From an uncultured Oscillospiraceae bacterium (GTDB lineage: Bacteria > Bacillota > Clostridia > Oscillospirales > Ruminococcaceae), in the NCBI GenBank assembly GCA_900540595.1, contig UQGL01000009.1, positions 18,961-82,960 on the forward strand: a stretch of 64,000 nucleotides of DNA. Reading direction: 5' to 3'. Both the position numbers and the translations under genes were made by a program. Positions within the stretch are counted from its first letter, which is position 1. Each line of letters begins with the position of its first letter. Of the stretch, positions 6,970 to 16,490 are shown in pieces. The notes below the pieces were generated by a model. That model ran no database searches. It saw only the letters and a program-made list of their open reading frames with translations, and was not told where the DNA came from.

Positions 6970-9765
6970 ATGGGCGAGATTTATGCTGCAAAAACCAATC
7001 ACATCACAAACCCTGTAGGCTATGCTCTGAAGCCGCTGGTGTTTTCGTGGAAGGTAAAAGGGTGCAAAGGGCAGGAACAGCGCCACGCAAGGATCGTGAT
7101 CAGCAAAGAGCCGACCTTTACCACGCTTTGCTTCGATACGGGAGAGGCCGCACTTGACAGCCGCGCCGCAAGGGTAGAATTTAATCCACAACCCTACACA
7201 AGATATTACTGGAAAGTCCTTGTGGCAACGGATGCCGCAGAAACGATCGAGTCCGACGTGCAGTTTTTTGAGACCGCCAAAATGGAGGAGCCATGGACAG
7301 CCCAGTGGATCACCTGTGACAGCAGCCAGCAACGTCATCCGATTTTTTCCAAGCGGATCAGCCCGACCCGGGCAGTTGCACGCGCAAGGCTGTATATTTG
7401 CGGTCTGGGATTGTACGAAGCATATTTTCTGGGGGAAACCAGCAAAGTATCAAGCAAAATCGGCGACGAGTATTTAACGCCGTACTGTAACAATTATGCA
7501 CAGTGGATTCAGTACCAGACTTATGATGTTACGGAGCAGGTATCAGAAGGTGGTATGCTGTCGATCCTGCTGGGAAACGGCTGGTACAAAGGGCGGTTCG
7601 GATTCAGCGATCCTGAGCGGAAAGAATACTATGGAAGTGAATGGAAGCTGATCGCGGAGATTCACATTGCGTACCAAGATGGCACAAACGAGGTGGTCGG
7701 CACCGATGAGACTTGGTCGGTAAAACGAAGCAACCTGTGGTTCTCCAACATTTATGACGGCGAACGGCGGGATGATACCTTGCCGCCTACCCCGGAATGC
7801 TGCGCACGGATCGCACAGGCACCGAAGGGGCGGCTTATGGAACGGCTGTCTATCCCGGTCAAGGCACAAATGCTGCGGAAGCCGGTGGCGTTGATCCATA
7901 CGCCGCGCGGTGAAGAAGTATTCGATTTGGGGCAGGAAATCACAGGAATTTTCCAACTGCGTGTGCGGGAACCGGCGGGGACAACGATTCGCATTCAAAC
8001 CGGCGAGGTGCTTCAAGATGGGTGTTTCTATAACGAAAACCTGAGAACGGCACTTTCGGAATATATCTATGTCTCAGATGGAAAAGAAAAAACCATTGTT
8101 CCCCATTTTACATACTATGGCTACCGTTATGTAAAGGTCAGCGGTGTTTCCAACCTGTCATGCGAGGATTTTACAGCCATCGTGCTGCACAGCGATTACG
8201 AGAGCATCGGCAACGTGAAAACGGGCAATGCGCTGGTAAATCAACTGATCTCTAATGTAGAATGGGGCATGAGGGGAAACTTTCTCGATGTGCCAACCGA
8301 TTGCCCGCAACGCGATGAGCGAATGGGCTGGACCGGCGATACGCAGGTCTTTTCCGCAACGGCAAGCTATCTGGCCGATTCGTTTGCCTTCTATCGGAAA
8401 TATTTATACGATCTGTATCAGGAACAGCTCTTGGCTGGCGGTATGGTCCCCGAGATCGTCCCCACATTCGGGCCGAGCAAGTGTTCCTGCGCATGGGGCG
8501 ATGCTGCGTGTATCATTCCGTGGAATGTATATTTGTTCAGCGGTGACAAAACGATCCTTGAAAACCAGATCGAGAGCATGAAAGCATGGGTCGATTATAT
8601 CCGCAAGATCGACGGCGATCACCATGGATGGAGACAGGTTTTTCATTACGGAGACTGGCTGGCGCTTGACCGTGCCGGGGCCGTTGCAAACAGCGTTTAC
8701 GGGGCGACGGATGAAGCCTACATCGCTGACATCTACTATGCGGCAAGTGCCCAGATCGTTGCCAAAGCGGCCGCAGTTCTCGGTCTGGAAGAAACAAGAC
8801 AGAACTACCAGGCCATCGCCGACCGCCAGTGGCAGGTGGTGAAGGAAGAATATTTTACCGCTACCGGCAGATGTGCCGTGAAAACGCAGACAGGGCTCGT
8901 CCTTGCACTGAAATACCATTTGTCGGACAATGAACGCCTGACGGAGCAGATGCTCCGAAAACTCCTTCGGGACAACAAAAATAAGCTGAACACCGGCTTT
9001 GTGGGGACCCCGCTGCTGTGTAACGTCCTGACCGAGCATGGCATGACGGATTTGGCTTATCGGCTGCTCCTGAACGAGGAGTACCCGGGCTGGCTCCACG
9101 AAGTAAAGTTAGGGGCCACAACGGTGTGGGAGCGCTGGAACTCGCTGGATGAAAACGGTCGCATTTCCAGCACCGGGATGAACAGTCTGAATCATTATTC
9201 CTATGGCGCTGTATTGGAGTGGATCTTCCGCCATGTAGCCGGGATCGATGTGACGGAGCAAGGCCCGGGCGGCAAGATGATGCGCATCAGCCCCAAGGTG
9301 GATCACAAGTTGGGCTCGGCAAGCGCGGTTTACGATTCGGCCAGCGGATGCTATCGCTGTGGGTGGCAGATCGCAAACGGCGACCAAATCACAGTCACCG
9401 TCACCGTTCCGTTCGGTGCAAAGGCGCAGGTGATCCTTCCGTATGCGCCAGACTCCGTATACCACGATACGGATAACCCTTTGTTTGAAACAGTGGAAAA
9501 CGGGATCTGCTGCGTAAAGGCCGGGCAATATACGGTCACCTACAAGGCCGCAAGCCCCTTGAAAAAAAGCTACAGCGTAGACTCCACGCTGGAAGACTTG
9601 TTGGCTGAGCCGGCGATCAGGGCGTTCCTTTCCAATATGATGGAGGTGGATATGATCCCGGATCTTGCGTATGGGCTTACGCTGCGGCAGGCCGCAGAAG
9701 CTTTCGCGGGCGGGGTGAGCGCAGAGCAAGCACAACGTCTCAACGCATTGCTGGAAGAATTTTGA
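6970..9765 (+). CDS. Alpha-L-rhamnosidase, glycoside hydrolase family 78 (first copy)
   Basis: A 931-residue protein with typical GH78 architecture: N-terminal beta-sandwich domains (about 1-330), then the (alpha/alpha)6 barrel. Diagnostic motifs are DVPTDCPQRDERMGWTGD (about 440-457, with acidic catalytic residues), CAWGDAACIIPW (about 507-518) and GATTVWERWNSLDENG (about 714-729). It ends with a beta-sandwich plus a ~70-residue extension. There is no signal peptide, so it probably acts on imported oligosaccharides or flavonoid rhamnosides. RBS GAGG lies 9 bases upstream. It is the second gene of the operon that begins with the esterase at 5857. Confidence 0.93.
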   Translation: MGEIYAAKTNHITNPVGYALKPLVFSWKVKGCKGQEQRHARIVISKEPTFTTLCFDTGEAALDSRAARVEFNPQPYTRYYWKVLVATDAAETIESDVQFFETAKMEEPWTAQWITCDSSQQRHPIFSKRISPTRAVARARLYICGLGLYEAYFLGETSKVSSKIGDEYLTPYCNNYAQWIQYQTYDVTEQVSEGGMLSILLGNGWYKGRFGFSDPERKEYYGSEWKLIAEIHIAYQDGTNEVVGTDETWSVKRSNLWFSNIYDGERRDDTLPPTPECCARIAQAPKGRLMERLSIPVKAQMLRKPVALIHTPRGEEVFDLGQEITGIFQLRVREPAGTTIRIQTGEVLQDGCFYNENLRTALSEYIYVSDGKEKTIVPHFTYYGYRYVKVSGVSNLSCEDFTAIVLHSDYESIGNVKTGNALVNQLISNVEWGMRGNFLDVPTDCPQRDERMGWTGDTQVFSATASYLADSFAFYRKYLYDLYQEQLLAGGMVPEIVPTFGPSKCSCAWGDAACIIPWNVYLFSGDKTILENQIESMKAWVDYIRKIDGDHHGWRQVFHYGDWLALDRAGAVANSVYGATDEAYIADIYYAASAQIVAKAAAVLGLEETRQNYQAIADRQWQVVKEEYFTATGRCAVKTQTGLVLALKYHLSDNERLTEQMLRKLLRDNKNKLNTGFVGTPLLCNVLTEHGMTDLAYRLLLNEEYPGWLHEVKLGATTVWERWNSLDENGRISSTGMNSLNHYSYGAVLEWIFRHVAGIDVTEQGPGGKMMRISPKVDHKLGSASAVYDSASGCYRCGWQIANGDQITVTVTVPFGAKAQVILPYAPDSVYHDTDNPLFETVENGICCVKAGQYTVTYKAASPLKKSYSVDSTLEDLLAEPAIRAFLSNMMEVDMIPDLAYGLTLRQAAEAFAGGVSAEQAQRLNALLEEF

Positions 9766-9826
9766 ACGTTTCAGGAACACGTTCCCGATGAAGGAACGCT
9801 AATTTCTACAAGCACAGGAGACCATT

Positions 9827-12472
9827 ATGGAGCTTACAAGACTTAAAGCAAACAGTCAATACAGACCATGCGTGGACGAAAAGCCATATTTTTCATGGGT
9901 CCTAACCAGTGAAAAAAAGAATGTGATGCAGACTTCCTATCATATCACAGTGACAGACCCCGAAGAAGTCGTGTGGGATTCCGGAATCGTGGAAAGCGAC
10001 AAGAGCATTTTTGTGGAGTACGCCGGTCCCCCTCTGAAAAGTCTCTGCGAGTACCGCTGGACGGTGACTGTGACAGACAATACCGGCGACTCTGCGGTTG
10101 CTTCTTCCTCCTTTGAAACGGGATTTATGCAGAAAGAATGGTCGGCGCAATGGGTCAGATCCCCGTTTCCGATGAAAAAAGCGAAAAAAGGAACCGGCGG
10201 GCAGAACGCGGCAGAGTATTTCCGCAAAGCATTCGTGGTCAGAGACCGCGTCAGATGGGCGCGTGTCTATGCCACCTGTCACGGGGCCTATCAGCTCAGT
10301 ATAAACGGCACCCGCCCCGATGACAGAGAATTTGCACCGGAGTTTACCGTTTACTCCCAATATCTGTGTTACCAGACCTATGATATTACGCCCCTTTTAC
10401 AGACAGGCGAAAATGTCATCGGGATGCTGGTGGGTGATGGCTGGTATAACTGCGCGAATTTTAAGCCGTTGAGCAGGAAATTCAAACCCGAACACGCGGT
10501 TCTGTTCCAGGTCAAAATCGAGTATGAAGATGGAACCAACGAGATGGTGGTTTCCGATGGCGGCGTAACCGTCTCCGATAGTCCGGTGCGCTCCTCTGAC
10601 CTGTTTGCGGGGGAACTTTACGACGCACGGATGGAACAGGAAGGCTGGGATTGCCCGGGATTTGACGACAATTCCTGGAAAGCCGGCATCCTGTCAGGCA
10701 ATGATCCCGCAAATCTGGTCGCCCAGTACGGGGAGCCGGTGCGCCCGGTTCTGGAACTCCCGGCGGTTGGGCTGACGGTCAGCCCCAAGGGGGAGACGAT
10801 CCTTGATTTTGGTCAAAATCTGGCCGGCGTGCTTCGTGTAAAGACTTCTCTGCCGTCCGGGGCAAAAATCGTACTGGATCATTTTGAAACGCTGGATCAG
10901 CACGGGAATTATTTCAATAATATTATGATGGCCGAAAAAATAGGTCGTACCCAGCGCGATGTTTATATTTCAAACGGAAAGGCGTCCTTCTATCAGCCGC
11001 ATTTTACGTATCATGGGTTTCGCTACGTGCGCGTGAGTTGTGACGTTCCGATCCGCCCGGAAGATTTCACCGCGATCGTCCTGTCCTCCGACAATGAGGA
11101 TCTCGGAACGTTTGAAACCTCCCGCAAGGACATCAATCGACTTTACGAAAACACCCGCTGGTCGCAGCGGTCCAACCTGTTCTCGATCCCTACGGACTGC
11201 CCACAGCGAGAAAAGGGTGGCTGGACCGGTGACATCCAGATTTATGCGGAAACAGCCCTGCTCAATGAAAATGTGACTCCGTTTTTAACGAGGTGGCTGC
11301 GCAACGTGACTTGTAGCCAACAAAAAAACGGCGCAGTCCCCGCCGTGGTTCCCAACACCGGCATTTATGATTTCTTTGAACGAGTGAACCGTATTGCGTA
11401 CCGCAATTTTTCGCCGGTCGGAGAGGCGGGATGGGGCGATGCTGCCTGCATCGTACCGTGGAGTATGTACCAAATGACAGGAAACGTCAGGATTCTCCGG
11501 GAACAGTATGACACGATGAAACGCTGGTGTGACTATATCATCACGACAGCGAAAAAGCTCCGCGGGAAAATGAAACTTCCCAAAGAGATCGATCAGTATC
11601 TTTGGAATACCGGGCACCAATATGGAGAGTGGCTGATCCCCAGCCAGACGGTAGACGGAGTCGACCGCACCAATGCAAACCATATTGATACGGCAGCGTA
11701 CTGTGCGCCGATTTTTGGATGGAATTCCTGCAAGATCATAGCAGATACAGCAGCGCTTCTTGGGCACAAGGCGGATGAACGATATTACAGGGGGATTGCC
11801 TCCAAAATGAAGACCGCCATCCAAAAAGGTCTGATCGCCGAGGACGGAAAAATGCCGTTTGACATGATGGGCGGCTATGTACTGGCGATTGCCTTTGACC
11901 TTGTGCCCGAAAGCAGAAAAAAGAGCATGGCAGGGCATCTGATTCGCAAGATCGAAGAAAACGGGGGCTGCCTTGACACTGGTTTTCTTGCGACGCCGTA
12001 TCTGCTGGATGCGATTTGTAAGACCGGCAGGGTCGATCAGGCCTATCAACTTTTGCTCCAGACCAAGTGCCCGTCATGGCTCTATGAGGTGAAGCATGGG
12101 GCGACAACGATTTGGGAAAACTACATCGCTTACAAGGAAGATGGGACCCCTGTTATGACAAGCCTGAACCATTATGCCTTTGGCTGTGTGGACGACTGGA
12201 TGTTCCGTAAGATCAGCGGCATTCAGCCAGCGGCACCCGGCTTTAAGGAAATCGTGATCGCACCGGAGTTGAATGACGCATTCACCAATGCAAAACGCGC
12301 CTATATGAGCGAATACGGGAAAATTGCAACTGCATGGAATCTCAAAGATGGCAAGTTCCATATAGAAGTGGATATCCCCTGCAACACTACGGCAGTGGTA
12401 AACCTGCCAGACGGAAGTTCGTACAAGATCGGAAGCGGTCCCTATACGTTTGATTGCGATGTAAAGCAGTAA
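9827..12472 (+). CDS. Alpha-L-rhamnosidase, glycoside hydrolase family 78 (second copy)
   Basis: An 881-residue protein with the same domain order as the preceding gene. Its key motifs are SIPTDCPQREKGGWTGD (about 450-466), GWGDAACIVPW (about 534-544) and HGATTIWENY. It lacks the ~70-residue C-terminal extension of the first copy. The two proteins are clearly diverged paralogues rather than a recent tandem duplication, which suggests different linkages or positions in one glycan. RBS CAGGAG lies 6 bases before ATG. It is 61 bp after the first GH78 and 83 bp before the transporter, so it is probably in the same operon. Confidence 0.93.
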   Translation: MELTRLKANSQYRPCVDEKPYFSWVLTSEKKNVMQTSYHITVTDPEEVVWDSGIVESDKSIFVEYAGPPLKSLCEYRWTVTVTDNTGDSAVASSSFETGFMQKEWSAQWVRSPFPMKKAKKGTGGQNAAEYFRKAFVVRDRVRWARVYATCHGAYQLSINGTRPDDREFAPEFTVYSQYLCYQTYDITPLLQTGENVIGMLVGDGWYNCANFKPLSRKFKPEHAVLFQVKIEYEDGTNEMVVSDGGVTVSDSPVRSSDLFAGELYDARMEQEGWDCPGFDDNSWKAGILSGNDPANLVAQYGEPVRPVLELPAVGLTVSPKGETILDFGQNLAGVLRVKTSLPSGAKIVLDHFETLDQHGNYFNNIMMAEKIGRTQRDVYISNGKASFYQPHFTYHGFRYVRVSCDVPIRPEDFTAIVLSSDNEDLGTFETSRKDINRLYENTRWSQRSNLFSIPTDCPQREKGGWTGDIQIYAETALLNENVTPFLTRWLRNVTCSQQKNGAVPAVVPNTGIYDFFERVNRIAYRNFSPVGEAGWGDAACIVPWSMYQMTGNVRILREQYDTMKRWCDYIITTAKKLRGKMKLPKEIDQYLWNTGHQYGEWLIPSQTVDGVDRTNANHIDTAAYCAPIFGWNSCKIIADTAALLGHKADERYYRGIASKMKTAIQKGLIAEDGKMPFDMMGGYVLAIAFDLVPESRKKSMAGHLIRKIEENGGCLDTGFLATPYLLDAICKTGRVDQAYQLLLQTKCPSWLYEVKHGATTIWENYIAYKEDGTPVMTSLNHYAFGCVDDWMFRKISGIQPAAPGFKEIVIAPELNDAFTNAKRAYMSEYGKIATAWNLKDGKFHIEVDIPCNTTAVVNLPDGSSYKIGSGPYTFDCDVKQ

Positions 12473-12555
12473 TTCCGGGCAAAAACGTCAGATCAGCGGG
12501 CGGCACCGCGATGGAACGCCCCATTTTCCAACACACGGAAAGGAAGGATAACATA

Positions 12556-13932
12556 ATGGAAAACACTGTTACCAAAAGGGAAAAATTCAGCTACGGTATG
12601 TATTTTATGGGCCAGAACGTATTCTACGGCCTGATTGGATACATGACCACTTATTTCACGGATGTCGGCATCACGGCGGCTTTGGTTGCGGTCGTGGCAC
12701 TGATCACAAAAGTATGGGATGCCATCAACGATCCCATCTTCGGCATGATCATGGATAAGGTGCATTTTAAGAAAGGAAAATTTCTCCCCTGGCTCCGAAT
12801 GTCTGTCATCGCGATCCCGGTCTCTACCATTCTTCTTTTCGTGATCCCTACGGGCATCCCGTTGGTGGCCAAGGTCATCTGGGCGACCCTTGCCTATATG
12901 CTGTGGGATACGGCCTATACGCTTTGCGATGTGCCGATTTTTGGCATTGTCACTACAATGACGCTTGACCAGAAAGAGCGCGTGTCCCTGAATAGCATCG
13001 GAAGATTTTTTGCAATTTTTGCCGGCATTGTGACCGGCATCCTTTTGCCACTGGTCCGACAGAGTTTGGGCGGCTGGGCTACGACTGTGATCGTGTTGTC
13101 CATTTTGTCCGCTGCCATGATGATCCCGATGTGTCTGTTTGCAAAAGAGCGCGTGATCGAAAAAGAAAAAGCACTGGATGGAGGAGCCGAGGAAAACTAT
13201 ACGCTGCGCGATATGGTCGAATGCCTGCGTTCCAATAAATACCTGTTGATTTTCTTTGCTGCTCCTCTTATCAGCAGTCTGCTCAATGTTGGTGCCACCT
13301 GGGGGTTATACATTGCTCGGTATTGCCTCGGCGGCGAAGAAATTGCTTCCTTTGTCTCGATGGCGGTGATCGTTCCGACACTGATCGGTGCGGTAATTGC
13401 TGTACAACTATGCAAGAAATATGACAAATTCAAAATTCTCTATTTCTCCTATATGTTTGCTTTGATTTTGGGCTTCGTTCGCTACATAGCCGGATATGAG
13501 AACATGATGGTCTATGTGATCCTAAACGCACTGGGTGGATTTCCTCTGGGCATCTCCGTGATCCTGCAATACCAATTCACCCCCGATTGTTATGAGTACG
13601 GGCAGTACAAAACCGGACTGAAAATGCGTGGCGTTACTTTTGCGGCGCAGACGTTCTTTACCAAACTGAACGGTGCGATCGCAACCGCCGTCAGCGTTTT
13701 TGCCCTGACTCTGATCGGTTTCAAAGAAGGTGAGGGCGTCATTCAGGCGGCAGGATTTGCCGATAAATTGTGGACCTTCAGCTGCCTTGGCAGCATCATT
13801 GGGGGGATCTGCACGCTGCTCATCCTGCGCCTGTACAAACTCAACGACCATGATGTTCAGCTCATGTCCAAGTGCAACAATGGTGAGATCACCCGCGAGG
13901 AAGCGGAAGCACAGATGATCAATCGGTACTAA
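12556..13932 (+). CDS. GPH-family glycoside:cation symporter (MFS), copy 1
   Basis: A 458-residue protein with about 12 hydrophobic segments. The GPH signature is visible near the N-terminus (KVWDAINDPIFGMIMDK, about residues 54-70), together with the cytoplasmic loop motif KKGKFLPWL. Family members import glycosides with Na+ or H+. I chose ATG 12556 because AAAGGAAGG lies just upstream; an in-frame extension back to 12454 overlaps the GH78 gene and adds no recognisable sequence. As last gene of the rhamnosidase run it probably imports the rhamnoside substrate. Confidence 0.88.
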   Translation: MENTVTKREKFSYGMYFMGQNVFYGLIGYMTTYFTDVGITAALVAVVALITKVWDAINDPIFGMIMDKVHFKKGKFLPWLRMSVIAIPVSTILLFVIPTGIPLVAKVIWATLAYMLWDTAYTLCDVPIFGIVTTMTLDQKERVSLNSIGRFFAIFAGIVTGILLPLVRQSLGGWATTVIVLSILSAAMMIPMCLFAKERVIEKEKALDGGAEENYTLRDMVECLRSNKYLLIFFAAPLISSLLNVGATWGLYIARYCLGGEEIASFVSMAVIVPTLIGAVIAVQLCKKYDKFKILYFSYMFALILGFVRYIAGYENMMVYVILNALGGFPLGISVILQYQFTPDCYEYGQYKTGLKMRGVTFAAQTFFTKLNGAIATAVSVFALTLIGFKEGEGVIQAAGFADKLWTFSCLGSIIGGICTLLILRLYKLNDHDVQLMSKCNNGEITREEAEAQMINRY

Positions 13933-13983
13933 GTCATCTCTACGTCAATCCCTTGCGGCTGAGAAGCACTTTTTCCTGCATCC

Positions 13984-14027
13984 CTCCCAAAAATCCAATC
14001 GGCATCAGAATCCCGGATTTTTTGGGG
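13984..14027. repeat. Transporter-downstream repeat, copy 1
   Basis: AAAATCCAATCGGCATCnGAAT is followed by CCGGATTTT-like sequence. The same segment reappears at about 15545-15585 after the second transporter at roughly 75 percent identity over about 55 bp. It can fold into a weak hairpin (AAAATCC with GGATTTT) and may act as a terminator. The rest of 13933-14164 shows nothing else beyond the RBS region of the next gene. Confidence 0.45.
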
Positions 14028-14164
14028 GGGATTTTTGCCGCATGATCCCGTTGGACGATCTGATCGGCTGTTTCTCGTTTGTACGGGAGAACAGCATAAA
14101 ATCATTTATTTTGCTAAACTTTGGAGGCAAGCTGCAACACATGAATGGATAGGAGCGTATTAAA

Positions 14165-15514
14165 ATGAAGGCGAAAAGTCAGAAAATCGGCGCGCTGGAA
14201 AAGGTCAGTTTCTTCTTGGCCAATGTCGGCAATATTCCTTTGATGTCTCTGCTCTCGTCGTTTTTCACACTGTTTTATACCACGATCGTTGGTCTTGATC
14301 CGGCAGCGCTGGGCACTCTGTTCCTGATTTCCAAGGTAGCGGACGGCATCAGCGACCCGATCATGGGCTATTTTCTTGACAAATTTCCCGTGACCAAAAT
14401 GGGAAAATTCCGACCTATGTTGATCCTTGGCACGGTGATTTGCGTAATCAATTACATTTTCCTGTGGTTTGGTGCGGTATGGAGTCCCGTTGGAAAATAT
14501 GTGATCGTATACATCACATACCTCCTGCTTGGGTGGACCTTTGACATCATGGACATTTCCCTGAACAGCCTCTTGCCGGTCATGACAGCCGAAAACAAGG
14601 AGCGAAATTCCCTGTCCCTCATCAAGGCACTCGGATACGGCCTTGGCGGCGCGGCGATTTCTATTCTCGCTCCCATCATCGTTGCGTCGGGCACACTGGA
14701 AAGCTACTATATCCTGATTTTCGGCTCCATGGCTGTCACCTTAGTGTTCTCCATCCTTGGCGCTTTGGGGGTCAAGGAGCGCGTAACGCCCAAAGGCACC
14801 GACGATGAACGGTATAGCCTGCGGGAATTGTTTCAGTTCCTTCGCTTCAAGCCAGTCTGGACGCACTTCCTCACGATTCTGCTATCCACGGTCGGCACCT
14901 CCCTTGGCAGTGGCACCGGCACCTTTTTCTACACTTATATTATGAAGGATCTCAAACTGATGTCAGGTGTTTCGGTTGTTTCCCTTGTGATTACTCTGCT
15001 CGGCATGGCTGTGGCACCTGTTTTGGCAAACAAACTCGGAAAGAAAAACGTTTTTCTCGCGGGGATCATCGTTGCCGTAGGTGGGTCACTGATCCGTTTT
15101 ATAGATGTCCGGTCTCTGCTGCTGATCTATGTGGGCGCTGTTTTCGCCGGGATCGGTGGGGGCTTTATCGGGCCCCTTGCCTACGGCATTCAGGCCGACA
15201 ACACGATGTATGTGCAATATAAAACCGGCAAACGAGCCGAAGCCGCCGTCGCATCCCTGTCCTCTTTTGTCTCCAAAGCCGCCCAAGGCGTTGCGGGGGC
15301 AATCCCTGGATATATGTTGGCGGCAACAGGATTTATTGGAGGAGCAGCGCAACAACCGCAGAGCGTCGAAGGCGGCATCATCTTCTGTTCCATCACGCTT
15401 CCGCTGATCCTGTGCGCTGCTGCCGGGCTGGTTTTTGGGACCTTGTACCCTCTTGGAAAAAAAGAAGTCGATGAAATAACTCTGGCGATTGAACAGGGTG
15501 TCTCCACAAAATGA
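14165..15514 (+). CDS. GPH-family glycoside:cation symporter (MFS), copy 2
   Basis: A 449-residue protein with 12 predicted membrane segments. The signature KVADGISDPIMGYFLDK (about residues 58-74) and the following KMGKFRPM loop place it in the GPH family. It is only distantly similar to the transporter at 12556, so the cluster has two importers, possibly for two products of glycan breakdown. RBS GGAG lies upstream of the ATG. It is separated by 232 bp from copy 1. A degenerate fragment of a related transporter tail follows at 15544-15626. Confidence 0.88.
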   Translation: MKAKSQKIGALEKVSFFLANVGNIPLMSLLSSFFTLFYTTIVGLDPAALGTLFLISKVADGISDPIMGYFLDKFPVTKMGKFRPMLILGTVICVINYIFLWFGAVWSPVGKYVIVYITYLLLGWTFDIMDISLNSLLPVMTAENKERNSLSLIKALGYGLGGAAISILAPIIVASGTLESYYILIFGSMAVTLVFSILGALGVKERVTPKGTDDERYSLRELFQFLRFKPVWTHFLTILLSTVGTSLGSGTGTFFYTYIMKDLKLMSGVSVVSLVITLLGMAVAPVLANKLGKKNVFLAGIIVAVGGSLIRFIDVRSLLLIYVGAVFAGIGGGFIGPLAYGIQADNTMYVQYKTGKRAEAAVASLSSFVSKAAQGVAGAIPGYMLAATGFIGGAAQQPQSVEGGIIFCSITLPLILCAAAGLVFGTLYPLGKKEVDEITLAIEQGVSTK

Positions 15515-15543
15515 CACCCCCAAACACTTTTTCTTACACGCCA

Positions 15544-15626
15544 TCCACCAGAAAATCCAATCGGCATCGGAATGCCGGGATTTATTACGGAAGCAACGCA
15601 GCAACCACAGAGCAATGAAGCATAAT
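15544..15626 (+). pseudogene. Remnant of a GPH transporter C-terminal region
   Basis: In one frame this stretch reads NPIGIGMPGFITEATQQPQS then NEA and stop. The intact transporter just upstream contains TGFIGGAAQQPQSVEGG, so about 12 of 15 aligned residues match (GFI, QQPQS, E). It is therefore a decayed duplicate of a transporter end, cut off by the IS fragment that starts at 15674. No start codon or full domain is present. Confidence 0.6.
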
Positions 15627-15673
15627 GCTGCTCAAGAATGCCAGCGCAGAGGAAAAACGGGAGTTCGCGCGGA

Positions 15674-15905
15674 CCTTTTCTGTTGTCTTTCTGCCCTTGG
15701 TCATATAAATCTCCGTTCCGGCTGCTCGCCTCTCCTTGATTTCTTTATGACCATTATACCACTTTATCCAGTTCCGCAGCTGCTTTTTGTCTTTAATCCC
15801 GTGTTTTTTGCAAATAGTCCGTAAACTGCCACCGCCTCCAAGATAATCCTGCACTGCTTGCAGCTTTAGTTTCCTGTCGTAGTACTTGTTCCTTCTTCTT
15901 GACAT
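15674..15905 (-). pseudogene. IS3-family OrfA, 3'-truncated
   Basis: The N-terminal 77 residues are identical to the OrfA at 736-1257 (through KTTEK). The frame then runs into unrelated DNA. The second helix-turn-helix and zipper are missing. Confidence 0.88.
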
Positions 15906-15976
15906 AATAAAGCCCCCTTAGTGTAGACTTGAAAATTTTTGCTTTTTTAGATGTCTACTCTAAGGGGACTATATCA
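15674..15976 (-). mobile_element. 303-bp fragment of the same IS3-family element
   Basis: Matches 1026-1328 over its full length without gaps and with one visible difference in the non-coding end (C to T in the run after TTTTTGCTT). It holds the IS terminus (15976) and the first part of orfA, and it is cut at 15674, where the sequence switches abruptly. It is in the same orientation as the left copy, so the glycan cluster lies between two direct copies. Confidence 0.9.
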
Positions 15977-16076
15977 ATTGTCAGCGCATTATCAGTGAAT
16001 ACAACTATTCAAAAATGAGCATTTTGATATATATCATAGGAGATTACGGTACAATTCCCCAAATTCTTTGTCACCC

Positions 16077-16109
16077 CCGCTGTATCACCCGATACAGCGG
16101 TATTTTTTT
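16077..16109 (+). terminator. Rho-independent terminator-like hairpin
   Basis: A perfect 10-bp stem CCGCTGTATC / GATACAGCGG with an ACCC loop is followed by TATTTTTTTA. It lies just upstream of the DUF3846 fragment and probably ended a gene that has been lost. Confidence 0.7.
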
Positions 16110-16129
16110 ATCAAAAAGGAGTTTTCTAC

Positions 16130-16490
16130 CTGATAAACGAGAACAAAATCCGTATTCTGTATGTTCAGCCGGGCAAGCATCCGGAAAAACGGTTCGCTAT
16201 GAATAAGCTGCGCACTCTTCAGCAGCTTGTCGGTGGGGATATGCAAGCCGTATACCCATGGTCAAAGGACGATGTGGCGCTTATCTGCAACGATTCGGGC
16301 AAGGTGGATGGTCTGCCGCTGAACCGTTCCCTTGAGGATTATGATATTATCGCGGGCAATTTTTTTATTTGCGGTTTTTCCGGAGAGGAATTTTGCAGCC
16401 TGACCGACAAGCAGCTCCGACACTACGAAAAGCTGTTTCGTGACCCGGAGCTGTTCTTGCCGACCCCCATTGGCATTATGGGCATCGCCC
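16130..16490 (+). pseudogene. DUF3846-domain protein, 3'-truncated
   Basis: In frame from 16130 the translation gives ENKIRILYVQPGKHPEKR, then LQQLVGGDMQAVYP, VALICNDSGKVDGLPLNR, YDIIAGNFFICGF and EEFCSLT. This is the DUF3846 pattern typical of conjugative elements and phages. AAAGGAG lies 8 bases before a CTG codon at 16130, and no ATG is in a suitable place; the next ATG (16199) would cut into the domain. After about 16490 the frame continues only through the reverse complement of another gene. I read it as a decayed piece of an older mobile element. The break position is approximate. Confidence 0.6.

Noticed and set aside
12454..12555. Longer N-terminus for the first GPH transporter
   Set aside because: The extension overlaps the rhamnosidase gene, lacks an SD and has no similarity to transporter N-termini. 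ATG 12556 has a strong SD.
1..15976. Intact composite transposon
   Set aside because: Neither IS copy is complete: the left one has a frameshift and no left terminus in view, and the right one keeps only 303 bp. Past mobility is possible, but present autonomous transposition is not.
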